A stretch of DNA of 64,000 nucleotides. Source: an uncultured Clostridia bacterium (GTDB lineage: Bacteria; Bacillota; Clostridia; Oscillospirales; Ruminococcaceae). Location: the NCBI GenBank assembly GCA_947168885.1, contig CAMVNQ010000008.1, positions 1-64,000 of the forward strand, read 5' to 3'. The stretch's first letter is position 1. Each line of letters begins with the position of its first letter. The notes beneath the pieces are model-generated. The model saw only the letters and a list, made by a program, of their open reading frames with translations. It was not told the origin of the DNA and did no database searches. This document shows positions 10,579-20,029 of the stretch, one piece after another. The position numbers were made by a program, and so were the translations under genes.

Positions 10579-13206
10579 ATGCTGAAGTTTTTCTATCGGC
10601 TTAAACGGCGGCACGGTGTTGTACTGTTTGCGGTCATCGCTATAATGACCCTTCTCATAGCAATGGCGACTACAGCATATTTCACTGCGCGGGCATCGTA
10701 TCAGACCGTTGTAAGCAACTACGATTTTTCGCAGACGTACCTGTCGGCGATCTCGATAAGTGATATGCTTATCGAGGCAGTAACGCAGGATACGTCTCAT
10801 CCGGGCGCTGATAATAACTATACCGCCCTTAAAACGGCAGTCCAGAATCTCCGTGACAACAAGACCGCAGGCGCAGCGGACGCTGTGATAACCGGTTTCA
10901 CTGTTCATAACGGTGCCGCAGCGACAGATGCCAATATTCTTACAGAGGCGGCAAGCGACCCTGTTGAAGCAGGTATCTTTGACGCGGCAAAGGTCGAGAT
11001 CAGATATATCAAGAAAGAAGCCGACAAAAACCCGATTACAAATGTGGAGACAGGCCTTACAAGACACTACTTCACATTCACGACCACTGTTTATTACCGT
11101 GATACGACTATTACTGTTCAGGACACGATAATAAACAAGAACGGTACTATATCTTCGAGTGACGCGGCTCCGTTCAGCCGATTCTTCACAGGTACATCGC
11201 AGACCACAGGTGGTAAGGACGTCGGAGACAGCCGAGTTGTTATCATCGATACTAAGAATATTTCGGACGACTCCTACTTCGAGAATGGATATACGCTTAT
11301 AGGCTATAATGAGCATGCCGGCAATGCAATCGATGGTTCGCTCATTTCTTCCGGAAGTCTGGTTCTGTATCAGTTCAGCACAGCAGGTATGCCCGAGACC
11401 ACAGGAAGCAACAGAAACGACTGGTTCATAGGCAATGACCTTGTAATTACAAGAAACGCGTCCAACATCGACCTTAAGGGAAGCAACCTTTATATAGGCG
11501 GCGACCTTATCATAGGCAGAGACGGCGGCTCGAACATAATCAATGCCGCAAACATCTATGTAAGAGGCAATATCTATTACCTGAACGGCGCGTCCGGTTC
11601 CATTAACGGTAATGTTTACCTCGGCGGAAGTGTATTGGGCAATCCCGGAGAAGCAAACAACAGGATATCTCAGCTCGACGCTCTGCTCTCCAGTCAAGGT
11701 TTTACGTCAAACATATCACCATTCGGCACTGGTAACACGGGTGTATTCGGATATAACCAAGTAGGCACATGGGATGACTCGACACCCATAACTATTTCCA
11801 ACCAGGTAATCAGTTCTGACGGTCACAAGTATGAGGAAACACTTGTAGAAGGCATCACTCTCGGAGATGCGTTCGGCCAGAAGACCAAGAAATACGATTA
11901 CGCTACCTACACAGGAAAGGCGGAAACGTATGAGAATGAGCTCAACCTCAATCCGGGTGTTCTGAATATGGATACGTCGTCATTGATGACAGCATCTGAA
12001 CTGTTAGCAGATGATGGTCCAACAGGTGGTACTGGTGTGTTGACAACATCTTCAGTGTCAGGTGATGATTATCACGGAAAGGTGACAACGACGACAACGT
12101 TAACGGCAAATACAGATGGCACGGTAACCTGTGTTATTGAGAAATCCGGAGAGACAATAACACATACTTGGAATGGCGGCACTGAAACTGTCACTAATAC
12201 ACCGGTAAATTCAACTGAAACAAGCACCTATACAAAGAGCGGAAGCGAAATAACTTTCAATTATGACGACGGAAGCCAGATGACGCTTAACACGTCAACG
12301 AATACTGCGAGAGTAGACGCTCCCGAAGGTGGCGGTGCTACGATCAAAAAAGAAAATCCCTACGATAGCAACTCTAGAATTATAGTTGATGTCGATTACA
12401 CAGAGAATGGTTATCTCCTCGGCATTAACGACGTCAACAATGGTCTTATCACTTATAATTTCAACACCATGTCCGGCACGACTATGCCCGTAGTATTAAA
12501 GGCTAATGTTAAGGACGGTTCCGGTACAAAAGAAGATGCCAACGGCAACAACGCATTCTCATGGTGCGGCGACCTTACCGGACGCAGTGATGGTAAGAAG
12601 GATATCGTTCAGCTTATCCAGGGCGGCGGCGGTTACGGTAACGTAGCTTTTGAGATTGGAAACTATACCGAAACAGATGAAGGCGAGATAAAGTATGTTC
12701 CTGCTACACTCGCGGGCATCAAGTCAAACAAGATCACGACTGCAACTTATTATGAGACCGGTGAACTTATCATCGGAACAAAGGATCAGTGTGATTACCT
12801 TAAGGATAAGGATATCAAGAATAGCCCGAACCTTGAGGGAATGCTCCAGAGCGGAACAAGCTATCCGCAGGATCCTCAGTACAAGAATCACGTTATGCTG
12901 ATTTCCAACAAGGATAACGGCACAGCCATCACAGCAAATACGGCTAACGGTCGTGTACTCTGCGGTTATATCTACGCGCCCGATGGCGTTTACAAGACCT
13001 ATGATGACCAACAGAAGAAGACTATCTTCGGCGGAATGATCGTATCTATCTACGAGACAAAGATGACTTACTTCACATACGCTTCTCCTGACCCGACAGA
13101 TATCGCAAGCATACTCTCAAGTATGTCGAGTGAGGAATTCGGCGGTACGGATACCCCGACAGCGGGTGTATGGTCGCTTCAGGAAGGCAAGAACTATCTC
13201 GGTTAA
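10579..13206 (+). CDS. Very large pilin-like/GspK-like protein with beta-rich exodomain
   Basis: Leader MLKFFYRLKRRHG|VVLFAVIAIMTLLIAMATTAYFTARA resembles the prepilin at 14535 (MIKFFSRLKRRKG|FTLTE); repetitive Gly/Asn/Thr-rich beta-type exodomain. Confidence 0.65.
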   Translation: MLKFFYRLKRRHGVVLFAVIAIMTLLIAMATTAYFTARASYQTVVSNYDFSQTYLSAISISDMLIEAVTQDTSHPGADNNYTALKTAVQNLRDNKTAGAADAVITGFTVHNGAAATDANILTEAASDPVEAGIFDAAKVEIRYIKKEADKNPITNVETGLTRHYFTFTTTVYYRDTTITVQDTIINKNGTISSSDAAPFSRFFTGTSQTTGGKDVGDSRVVIIDTKNISDDSYFENGYTLIGYNEHAGNAIDGSLISSGSLVLYQFSTAGMPETTGSNRNDWFIGNDLVITRNASNIDLKGSNLYIGGDLIIGRDGGSNIINAANIYVRGNIYYLNGASGSINGNVYLGGSVLGNPGEANNRISQLDALLSSQGFTSNISPFGTGNTGVFGYNQVGTWDDSTPITISNQVISSDGHKYEETLVEGITLGDAFGQKTKKYDYATYTGKAETYENELNLNPGVLNMDTSSLMTASELLADDGPTGGTGVLTTSSVSGDDYHGKVTTTTTLTANTDGTVTCVIEKSGETITHTWNGGTETVTNTPVNSTETSTYTKSGSEITFNYDDGSQMTLNTSTNTARVDAPEGGGATIKKENPYDSNSRIIVDVDYTENGYLLGINDVNNGLITYNFNTMSGTTMPVVLKANVKDGSGTKEDANGNNAFSWCGDLTGRSDGKKDIVQLIQGGGGYGNVAFEIGNYTETDEGEIKYVPATLAGIKSNKITTATYYETGELIIGTKDQCDYLKDKDIKNSPNLEGMLQSGTSYPQDPQYKNHVMLISNKDNGTAITANTANGRVLCGYIYAPDGVYKTYDDQQKKTIFGGMIVSIYETKMTYFTYASPDPTDIASILSSMSSEEFGGTDTPTAGVWSLQEGKNYLG

Positions 13207-13259
13207 AACGGCAATCCCGTCCCGGAAGGGACGGGGACATCTGAAAGGACAGCATTGTT

Positions 13260-14516
13260 ATGAAAAAGCTAAAATTTAACATCCGCAAGGGTTTTACCCT
13301 TGTTGAATGTATCATTGCTATCGCCGTTTTTGCCATAATGACAAGTATGGTGCTCATGATAATGGCATCAACGGTAAAATTGTCCAAGAGGGCGTCGGAA
13401 TCCGAGTCCGGTCTTAACCAGCTCGTTCAGAACGTCGTTCAGGATAACTCAAACAAAACATACAGTACTCATGATTCAGAAACGCTCAATATGAAGTTTT
13501 CCGGCGCGTACAGCGCAGACTTCGCAATGAGCTACAGCAGAGTTGACGGCGCAAGAAATATGTTCAGATGCCCATCCTGTAGCTATGAATCAAACAGCAT
13601 GGAGTTCATGAGCTATATTTTTTCTAATGCCGACTATGTGGCTGCGTCTGATGCGGATAAGAAAAGGTTCAAGATAAGTCACTGGTTCGATCCGAGCGTT
13701 GCCAGCAGAAGCAATTATGTGTGTCCGGAGTGCGGAACTGCTACAAATGCCGCTTCAGTCAATATGATGTGCATATCCTGTGAGAGAACAGGCACAGCAA
13801 AGGATTCATTTATCTATGACAACATTAATGGCGGTTATTCCTGCCCTGCTTGTAACAGTGGTAAGGTCGTACAGCTTGATGCTACATCCGGTCAGCCGAT
13901 CAATCAGGACATGGTAAACACCAACTACGACTTCAAGATAAGCAGTATTCAGTCCAACGCGATCAGATATGCGCATATCGAAGAGCCTACTGCTGATGAC
14001 AGAAAGGATTTCCTGCATATTTCCGCTCCTGCTTCACCCGAAACAGATACATTCACCATGCAGCTTGACTATTCGGCGAGCACAGTAGCACAGGCGGTTG
14101 GTGTCTATACGCTTCGTATTTCGGGTATAAACAATTTTGAAAGCGGCGATATAGCTTCTGTCGTTATCTATCTTCCCGGCGGATATGTGTGCAACCTTCT
14201 TCCGACCAGCTCTACAAACGTTGCAGGTAAACCGGTCGTAGCCGGTAAACCGCTTGCATCGTGGACACAGCCTGACGAAGATGAATCCGGAAAGCGTTAT
14301 ACCAATACAAATCAGAAGTCAAAGATAAGTATAACCGGTATAGAAACAACAAACCAGAGCGATGCTATCATAAAGTTCACGCTTACGAATTACAAAAATA
14401 ACCATGATTTCGAAGACGACTTCAGCGAAGAAGGCGGTCTTATGAAGTTCTGGTTCGGACATAGCGGAAACACGATGTTATTCACGAATCCGCCTCCGGA
14501 ACCTGCGGGACCGTAA
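13260..14516 (+). CDS. Type IV prepilin-like protein with four CxxC knuckles
   Basis: IRKG|FTLVECIIAIAVFAIMTSMVLMIM class III signal; CPSC, CPEC, CISC, CPAC motifs between 13566 and 13857. Confidence 0.82.
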   Translation: MKKLKFNIRKGFTLVECIIAIAVFAIMTSMVLMIMASTVKLSKRASESESGLNQLVQNVVQDNSNKTYSTHDSETLNMKFSGAYSADFAMSYSRVDGARNMFRCPSCSYESNSMEFMSYIFSNADYVAASDADKKRFKISHWFDPSVASRSNYVCPECGTATNAASVNMMCISCERTGTAKDSFIYDNINGGYSCPACNSGKVVQLDATSGQPINQDMVNTNYDFKISSIQSNAIRYAHIEEPTADDRKDFLHISAPASPETDTFTMQLDYSASTVAQAVGVYTLRISGINNFESGDIASVVIYLPGGYVCNLLPTSSTNVAGKPVVAGKPLASWTQPDEDESGKRYTNTNQKSKISITGIETTNQSDAIIKFTLTNYKNNHDFEDDFSEEGGLMKFWFGHSGNTMLFTNPPPEPAGP

Positions 14517-14534
14517 GAGAGGAGGCTGCGACAG

Positions 14535-15476
14535 ATGATTAAATTTTTCAGCAGACTTAAACGCCGCAAGGGCTTCACTCTCACGGAAATGATCGTTGTT
14601 ACCGCGATAATCGGTATCATCATGGCTTCCGTAGTCGCTTTCTCGGGTCCTATGCGCAATTCCATCAAGAACACAGAAGCAAAAGCTGATGCTCTTACGA
14701 TAAATGAGGTTCTCGGAAATTATCTTGAGCACAATCTTGCTTATGCGTGCAGGATCGATGCTTTCGTGGGTTATACTTATGAGAACAGTGTTTCTGAGAT
14801 CCGTGAAGCGTATGATCCTACGGGAGGCGCCAGCAACGGTTATAAGGGATTAGCGGCCGAAGCTAACACAACCGTACGAATGTTTGTAGCGCATTTTGAT
14901 GATTCAGGCGAAAAGGGAACGATGAAGTTCTATGATGTAAAGCTCGACGGAGGCGGACTTCCGGCTCTTTCGTCCGTTACTACGAACGACAATCTCGTTT
15001 TCACTGAAGACTTTTTCGGCGACTATCAGTATTTCATGACGATAGACGATGACGACCTCGGAAAAAATACGAACTCGCGCACGAAGAAAGCGTATCTGAA
15101 CATTCGTCTTGATTCGTATAACTTCGGGCCGGATGATGCTTCCAATATGGATGAATCAACTGTACAGGGTTATTACAGATATGTTATAACAAATGGCGCC
15201 GGTACAAATCCTTTCGAGGATGCAGCAATTGTCAGCGAAAAGACAGGCAGTGAAATGATATCCTTTTCACTTGAAAATATCAAGGCTTCAGAAACGAACG
15301 TTTCCGGTATAAAGACCGATGAATTAGGAAATAAGCAGTATTACTCGAACGGAGCTCCGATTTTTGAGACATATCTGAGCGCCGGCGGTGCACAGATCCA
15401 TAAACCGTCTGCAGTAGCGCTTAACGGCAACGATCTCGTTATCCTTTACGCAGTAAAGAAGTACACAGTAGCTTAA
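14535..15476 (+). CDS. Type IV prepilin-like protein
   Basis: MIKFFSRLKRRKG|FTLTEMIVVTAIIGIIMASVVAFSGPMR class III signal peptide. Confidence 0.88.
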   Translation: MIKFFSRLKRRKGFTLTEMIVVTAIIGIIMASVVAFSGPMRNSIKNTEAKADALTINEVLGNYLEHNLAYACRIDAFVGYTYENSVSEIREAYDPTGGASNGYKGLAAEANTTVRMFVAHFDDSGEKGTMKFYDVKLDGGGLPALSSVTTNDNLVFTEDFFGDYQYFMTIDDDDLGKNTNSRTKKAYLNIRLDSYNFGPDDASNMDESTVQGYYRYVITNGAGTNPFEDAAIVSEKTGSEMISFSLENIKASETNVSGIKTDELGNKQYYSNGAPIFETYLSAGGAQIHKPSAVALNGNDLVILYAVKKYTVA

Positions 15477-15570
15477 AGCTGATCTCCCCGTGTTCCCACG
15501 GGGAGACAGTGACCTGCGCACAGTCCGACTGTACGCAGATCACTGTCTGATTTACAGCAGAAAAGAGCAT

Positions 15571-15596
15571 AAAAAAACCGGAGATCACTCTCCGGT
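15571..15596 (-). terminator. Rho-independent terminator of prepilin peptidase gene
   Basis: ACCGGAGA-gtga-TCTCCGGT followed by TTTTTT on minus strand. Confidence 0.8.
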
Positions 15597-15612
15597 AAAA
15601 TGATTTTTCGGT

Positions 15613-16701
15613 TCAGACGATACCCGATATCCCGAGATACCACGCTATGATGAGGTCTCCGAAAAGGTATGCCGTAAGGATACCGACTGAAAGGTACGGA
15701 CCGAAAACGACCTGACGCTTACAGGTGACTTTTGTTACCTTCTCATTCGTGAGGACTATCGAGATGCCGAACTTCGACACCTCAGTCAGTTCCGCATCAA
15801 GCATAGCGTTCAGCTCGTCGATGTCGGGTGTGCCGTTCCAGCACTTTGTATCCATGCATTCGGCTTCTATGTCTGACTTTCCCTTGAAGATGCTGCCATA
15901 AATCGCTTCGGTCTTTTCGGGAAGCACATATACGTCCTTCTCCTTCTGGTTGGCATACCATTTTTCCGCTATCTCGACCGACTTTTCCTTGGCAAGCTTG
16001 TTAACGTGTCTCGGAACACTTAAAAGTTCTGCACAGCCACCAATCGCGCCGAGGATAATGCCGATACCCGCGGCAGGGATTATGTTCTTCCACCCGAGCA
16101 GAAGTCCCGCAGCAGCCATAAGCTGAACATCACCGCCGCCCATGGCTCCGAACATCGCAAGTATCCCGAACGGAACAGCGACCGCAACGGCACCGATAAG
16201 GTGATCGTACCACGGCATATCGCCGATGAATACCGACATTATCGTAGTGATGATGCCGAGAACGGTTATCACGATACTGCAGGTGTAGGGTATCTCCATA
16301 CGGTCAATGTCAACTCCGCTTGCTACAACAAGCGCCGCGATAAGTACAAACGCTATCGCAAGCCATACCGTGAGTCCGAGGAATACGAGCGAGAGCGTGA
16401 AAGCGCATGCCGTCACAAGCTCAACTATCCAGTAGCGCGGAGAGATCTTCGCTTTGCAGTAACGGCACTTTCCGCCGAGGAAGATATAGCTGAATATCGG
16501 GACAAGGTCAAGTGTCCCGAGCTGGTGTCCGCAGCTCATACAGTGACTCCTGTTATGGGCGCCGGATATGGGTTCGTGTCTCGGTACACGGATAATGACC
16601 ACGTTCAGGAAGCTTCCTATAACAGCACCGAGTGTAAACGCGAGAACAACGAAGATTACGGGATAGACGACAGGAAATGTTCCGTCGAATATATTGCTCA
16701 T
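15613..16701 (-). CDS. pilD: Prepilin peptidase (A24 family) with large C-terminal insertion
   Basis: CMSCGHQL...CRYCKAKISPRYWIVEL N-terminal motif, GVDIDRMEIPY and GAMGGGDVQLMAAAGLLLGW motifs. Confidence 0.9.
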   Translation of the reverse strand: MSNIFDGTFPVVYPVIFVVLAFTLGAVIGSFLNVVIIRVPRHEPISGAHNRSHCMSCGHQLGTLDLVPIFSYIFLGGKCRYCKAKISPRYWIVELVTACAFTLSLVFLGLTVWLAIAFVLIAALVVASGVDIDRMEIPYTCSIVITVLGIITTIMSVFIGDMPWYDHLIGAVAVAVPFGILAMFGAMGGGDVQLMAAAGLLLGWKNIIPAAGIGIILGAIGGCAELLSVPRHVNKLAKEKSVEIAEKWYANQKEKDVYVLPEKTEAIYGSIFKGKSDIEAECMDTKCWNGTPDIDELNAMLDAELTEVSKFGISIVLTNEKVTKVTCKRQVVFGPYLSVGILTAYLFGDLIIAWYLGISGIV

Positions 16702-16841
16702 TTTGCATCTTTCCTTTCAATGGATTGTCTTTAATACATTCTATCATAAATCGGACTCAATATCAACCATAAAATGAAAAAATATCGGGCACGCCGCAAA
16801 ACTCTGTGGCTGCGCGATCAAATAAATCCGGAGGTCAGCAA

Positions 16842-18530
16842 ATGAAAAACATACCCATAGGTCAGATACTGCTTGAAAGCGGTTATATCACCAAGCAGCA
16901 TCTGGAAGACGCTCTTGTGAAGCAGAAAGAGACAGGCAAAAAGCTTGGTGATATGCTGCTCGATCTCGGCTACGTTTCCGAGACACAGCTTGCTCAGGCG
17001 CTCTCACAGAGACTGAAAGTCCCGTTTATCGACCTTACGACAACAAAGATCGAGACTGAGGCTGTCAAGAAGATACCGGAGGCGGTAGCAAAGAAGAACT
17101 GTGTTATCGCGTACAGGATCAACAACGGACGACTTTATGTAGCAACGAACGATCCGGTAAACTTCTACATTTTTGAAGAGCTGAAGATCCAGACGGGTAT
17201 GGAAATAAATGCCCAGCTCGCCACACGTTCGTCCATAACCGAGGCAATCGGCAGAGTTTACTCAGCCGCTACGGTTTCCAACGTTATGGGTGATATCGAT
17301 AAAGAGTACGATGCCAATGCCGCTCTTATGCAGGATCAGCAGAACGATTCCGAAGAGCGTATCGATAACGCGCCTGTCGTTAAGCTTGTTAACACGATCA
17401 TTGAGTCCGCTTACCGCGACAGAGCTTCCGATATTCATATAGAGCCTTTCAAGGACAGAACCAGAATACGTTACCGTATAGACGGCGAGTGCGTTGAGAA
17501 AATGGCGGTAAAGCCCGCAGTCCACAGCTCGCTCATCACCCGTATAAAGATCCTCGGCGGTATGAACATCGCCGAAAAGCGTATACCGCTTGACGGCCGT
17601 TCCTCGGCAGTTATTGACGGCGTAACGCAGGACCTTCGTATTTCGACCATACCGACCGTTTACGGCGAGAAATGCGTTATCCGACTTCTCGCGACCGGCG
17701 ACGAGAAGGCAAGAAAGATCACCGACCTCGGTATGACCGACTACAACTATGAGATGTTCAGACAGATCATACGCTGCCCCAACGGCGTTATGCTCGTTAC
17801 AGGACCTACCGGTTCGGGTAAGTCCACCACCCTGTATGCTACGCTCGGTGAGCTTTCAAAGCCGAACGTAAATATAGTTACCGCAGAAGACCCTGTCGAA
17901 AAGAAGATCGACGGCGTTAACCAGTGTCAGATGAACGAAAAGGCGGGCATGACCTTCGCCGCAGCACTTCGTTCCATCCTCCGTCAGGACCCCGATATAG
18001 TAATGGTCGGTGAGATCCGTGACGGTGAGACAGCCGATATAGCTATCCGTGCAGCGATCACAGGACACTTGGTTCTTTCGACACTGCATACGAACGATGC
18101 TGCATCGACGATCCTCCGTCTTGTTGATATGGGAGTTCAGCCTTACATGGTCGCTTCATCGCTCGTCGGCGTTATTGCACAGCGACTTGTCAAGCTTCTC
18201 TGTCCGGACTGCCGCGAGAAGATAGTTCTAGACGATCCCGCAGACTTAAAGCTTGTCGGCAAGGATCATCCGGTAGAGATATACCAGCATCACATTGGCG
18301 GCTGCCACACCTGTCACCATACGGGATTCAAGGGCAGAACCGCTATCCATGAGATCATCGTTTCGACGAACGACATCAAGGAGCTCATCGCCGCAAACGC
18401 GACCGCAGAGCAGATCGGTATTCAGGCACGCAAGAACGGTACAAGACTCCTTCGTGACAACGTTACAGACATGGTGCTCGACGGAAGAACAACCATGGAT
18501 GAGCTTGTAAAGGCAACATACTCGGTATAA
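16842..18530 (+). CDS. pilB: Type IV pilus assembly ATPase PilB/GspE family
   Basis: GPTGSGKSTTLYATL Walker A, VTAEDPVEKKIDGVNQCQMN, CPDCREK...CHTCHHTGFKGRTAIHEI zinc motif. Confidence 0.95.
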   Translation: MKNIPIGQILLESGYITKQHLEDALVKQKETGKKLGDMLLDLGYVSETQLAQALSQRLKVPFIDLTTTKIETEAVKKIPEAVAKKNCVIAYRINNGRLYVATNDPVNFYIFEELKIQTGMEINAQLATRSSITEAIGRVYSAATVSNVMGDIDKEYDANAALMQDQQNDSEERIDNAPVVKLVNTIIESAYRDRASDIHIEPFKDRTRIRYRIDGECVEKMAVKPAVHSSLITRIKILGGMNIAEKRIPLDGRSSAVIDGVTQDLRISTIPTVYGEKCVIRLLATGDEKARKITDLGMTDYNYEMFRQIIRCPNGVMLVTGPTGSGKSTTLYATLGELSKPNVNIVTAEDPVEKKIDGVNQCQMNEKAGMTFAAALRSILRQDPDIVMVGEIRDGETADIAIRAAITGHLVLSTLHTNDAASTILRLVDMGVQPYMVASSLVGVIAQRLVKLLCPDCREKIVLDDPADLKLVGKDHPVEIYQHHIGGCHTCHHTGFKGRTAIHEIIVSTNDIKELIAANATAEQIGIQARKNGTRLLRDNVTDMVLDGRTTMDELVKATYSV

Positions 18531-18553
18531 TATTACAGGATTGGAGAAAAATA

Positions 18554-19633
18554 ATGAGCAACAACAACACTATCGATATCAATCAGATCCTTGATGAAAC
18601 AAGAGCAATGGGTGCTTCCGACCTTCATTTTACCGCAGGTCTTCCGCCTATCGTAAGACTTCACGGTAATATAAAGAAGGTATCGGGCTATCCGGACTGC
18701 ACAGAGCCGATAATCGTTAACGTTATCAACCAGATAACATCCATAAAGCATAAGCAGACCATTCAGAAGGGTCTTGACGCCGACTTCTCATACGTTTCCA
18801 GCTCCGGCCACAGACACCGTGTAAACGTATATAGACAGAGAGGTTACCATGCAGTAGCGATGCGTCTTCTCCGTAATGACATACCGACACTTAAAGACCT
18901 TTACCTTCCCGACATTCTCGGTGATTTCGCGCTCAAGCCCCGTGGACTTGTGCTCGTAACAGGACCTACCGGTTCCGGTAAATCGACAACTCTCGCGGCA
19001 ATGATAGACCATATCAACCGTCAGAAGAACTGCCACATCATCACTATCGAGGATCCTATCGAGTATCTGCACAACCACAAGCAGTCGATGCTCAACCAGC
19101 GTGAGATAGGCGTCGATGTTGACAGCTTCGCAGGCGCGCTCCGTGCGGCTCTTCGTGAAGACCCGGACGTTATCCTCGTCGGAGAGATGCGTGACTTTGA
19201 GACGATCAACGCGGCGGTAACCGCGGCAGAAACAGGACATCTCGTTCTTTCGACACTTCATACAACGGGTGCAGCAGATACCCTCGACCGTATCATCGAC
19301 GTTTACCCGCCTCACTCACAGGGTCAGATACGTTCTCAGCTCGCGAACTCGATGGTCGGTGTTGTATCGCAGACACTCTGTGCTACTACAGACGGCAAGG
19401 GACGTGTAGCGGCACTTGAGATAATGGCGGCAACAGACCCGATACGTGCGATGATCCGTGAAGGTAAGATATTCCAGATCCCGAGCTCTATTGCAACAGG
19501 ACGTAAAGACGGAATGTTCTCGCTTGACCAGGATCTTGCAAGACTCGTTCGTAACGGCCGTATCTCCAATGAGCTCGCGCTCTCGAGATGCCAGGATCCG
19601 TCCGAGTACAAGAGATTCTTACAGATGACATAA
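18554..19633 (+). CDS. pilT: Type IV pilus twitching ATPase PilT
   Basis: GASDLHFTAGLPPIVRLHG; GPTGSGKSTTLAAMID; EDPIEYLHNHKQSMLNQREIGVD; ALREDPDVILVGEMRD. Confidence 0.95.
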   Translation: MSNNNTIDINQILDETRAMGASDLHFTAGLPPIVRLHGNIKKVSGYPDCTEPIIVNVINQITSIKHKQTIQKGLDADFSYVSSSGHRHRVNVYRQRGYHAVAMRLLRNDIPTLKDLYLPDILGDFALKPRGLVLVTGPTGSGKSTTLAAMIDHINRQKNCHIITIEDPIEYLHNHKQSMLNQREIGVDVDSFAGALRAALREDPDVILVGEMRDFETINAAVTAAETGHLVLSTLHTTGAADTLDRIIDVYPPHSQGQIRSQLANSMVGVVSQTLCATTDGKGRVAALEIMAATDPIRAMIREGKIFQIPSSIATGRKDGMFSLDQDLARLVRNGRISNELALSRCQDPSEYKRFLQMT

Positions 19634-19642
19634 GATTTATGA

Positions 19643-19682
19643 TTTGGGGGAAAACTTTTCTTAACAAAAGTTTTCCCCCAAA
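19643..19682. terminator. 17-bp perfect inverted repeat downstream of pilT
   Basis: TTTGGGGGAAAACTTTT-cttaac-AAAAGTTTTCCCCCAAA; no immediate T-tract beyond stem. Confidence 0.55.
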
Positions 19683-20029
19683 CTCCTTTTCAAAAGACTT
19701 CAGGCGCTTCGCTAAGAACGGCAGACCTGAGTGAGCAGTTGCTCCGGTCGGCTTTCGGATCCAGCATCGCGCTGACGCGCCGGACAATCTGCACAAATCC
19801 ATGGCTGATTGCAAACTGCGATTGTATATTTTTACAAAAAATCATAAAAAAGCAAAATTTCTTCAAAAAACGTGTCACCTTTTGGTCCGATAAAACGTTT
19901 TATATTACAGAAGCACAAAAATGTCACCCCCTACAAATTGACATCAGCTTTATCTCATTGCCGTCCGTGTTCCGATCGGGCACGGGCGGCCCCTCCAAAA
20001 CAAATACTATGGAAAGGAAGTAAAATACT

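Noticed and set aside
10564-11697. 377-aa minus-strand ORF
   Set aside because: Antisense to the pil operon gene at 10579; composition typical of shadow ORF
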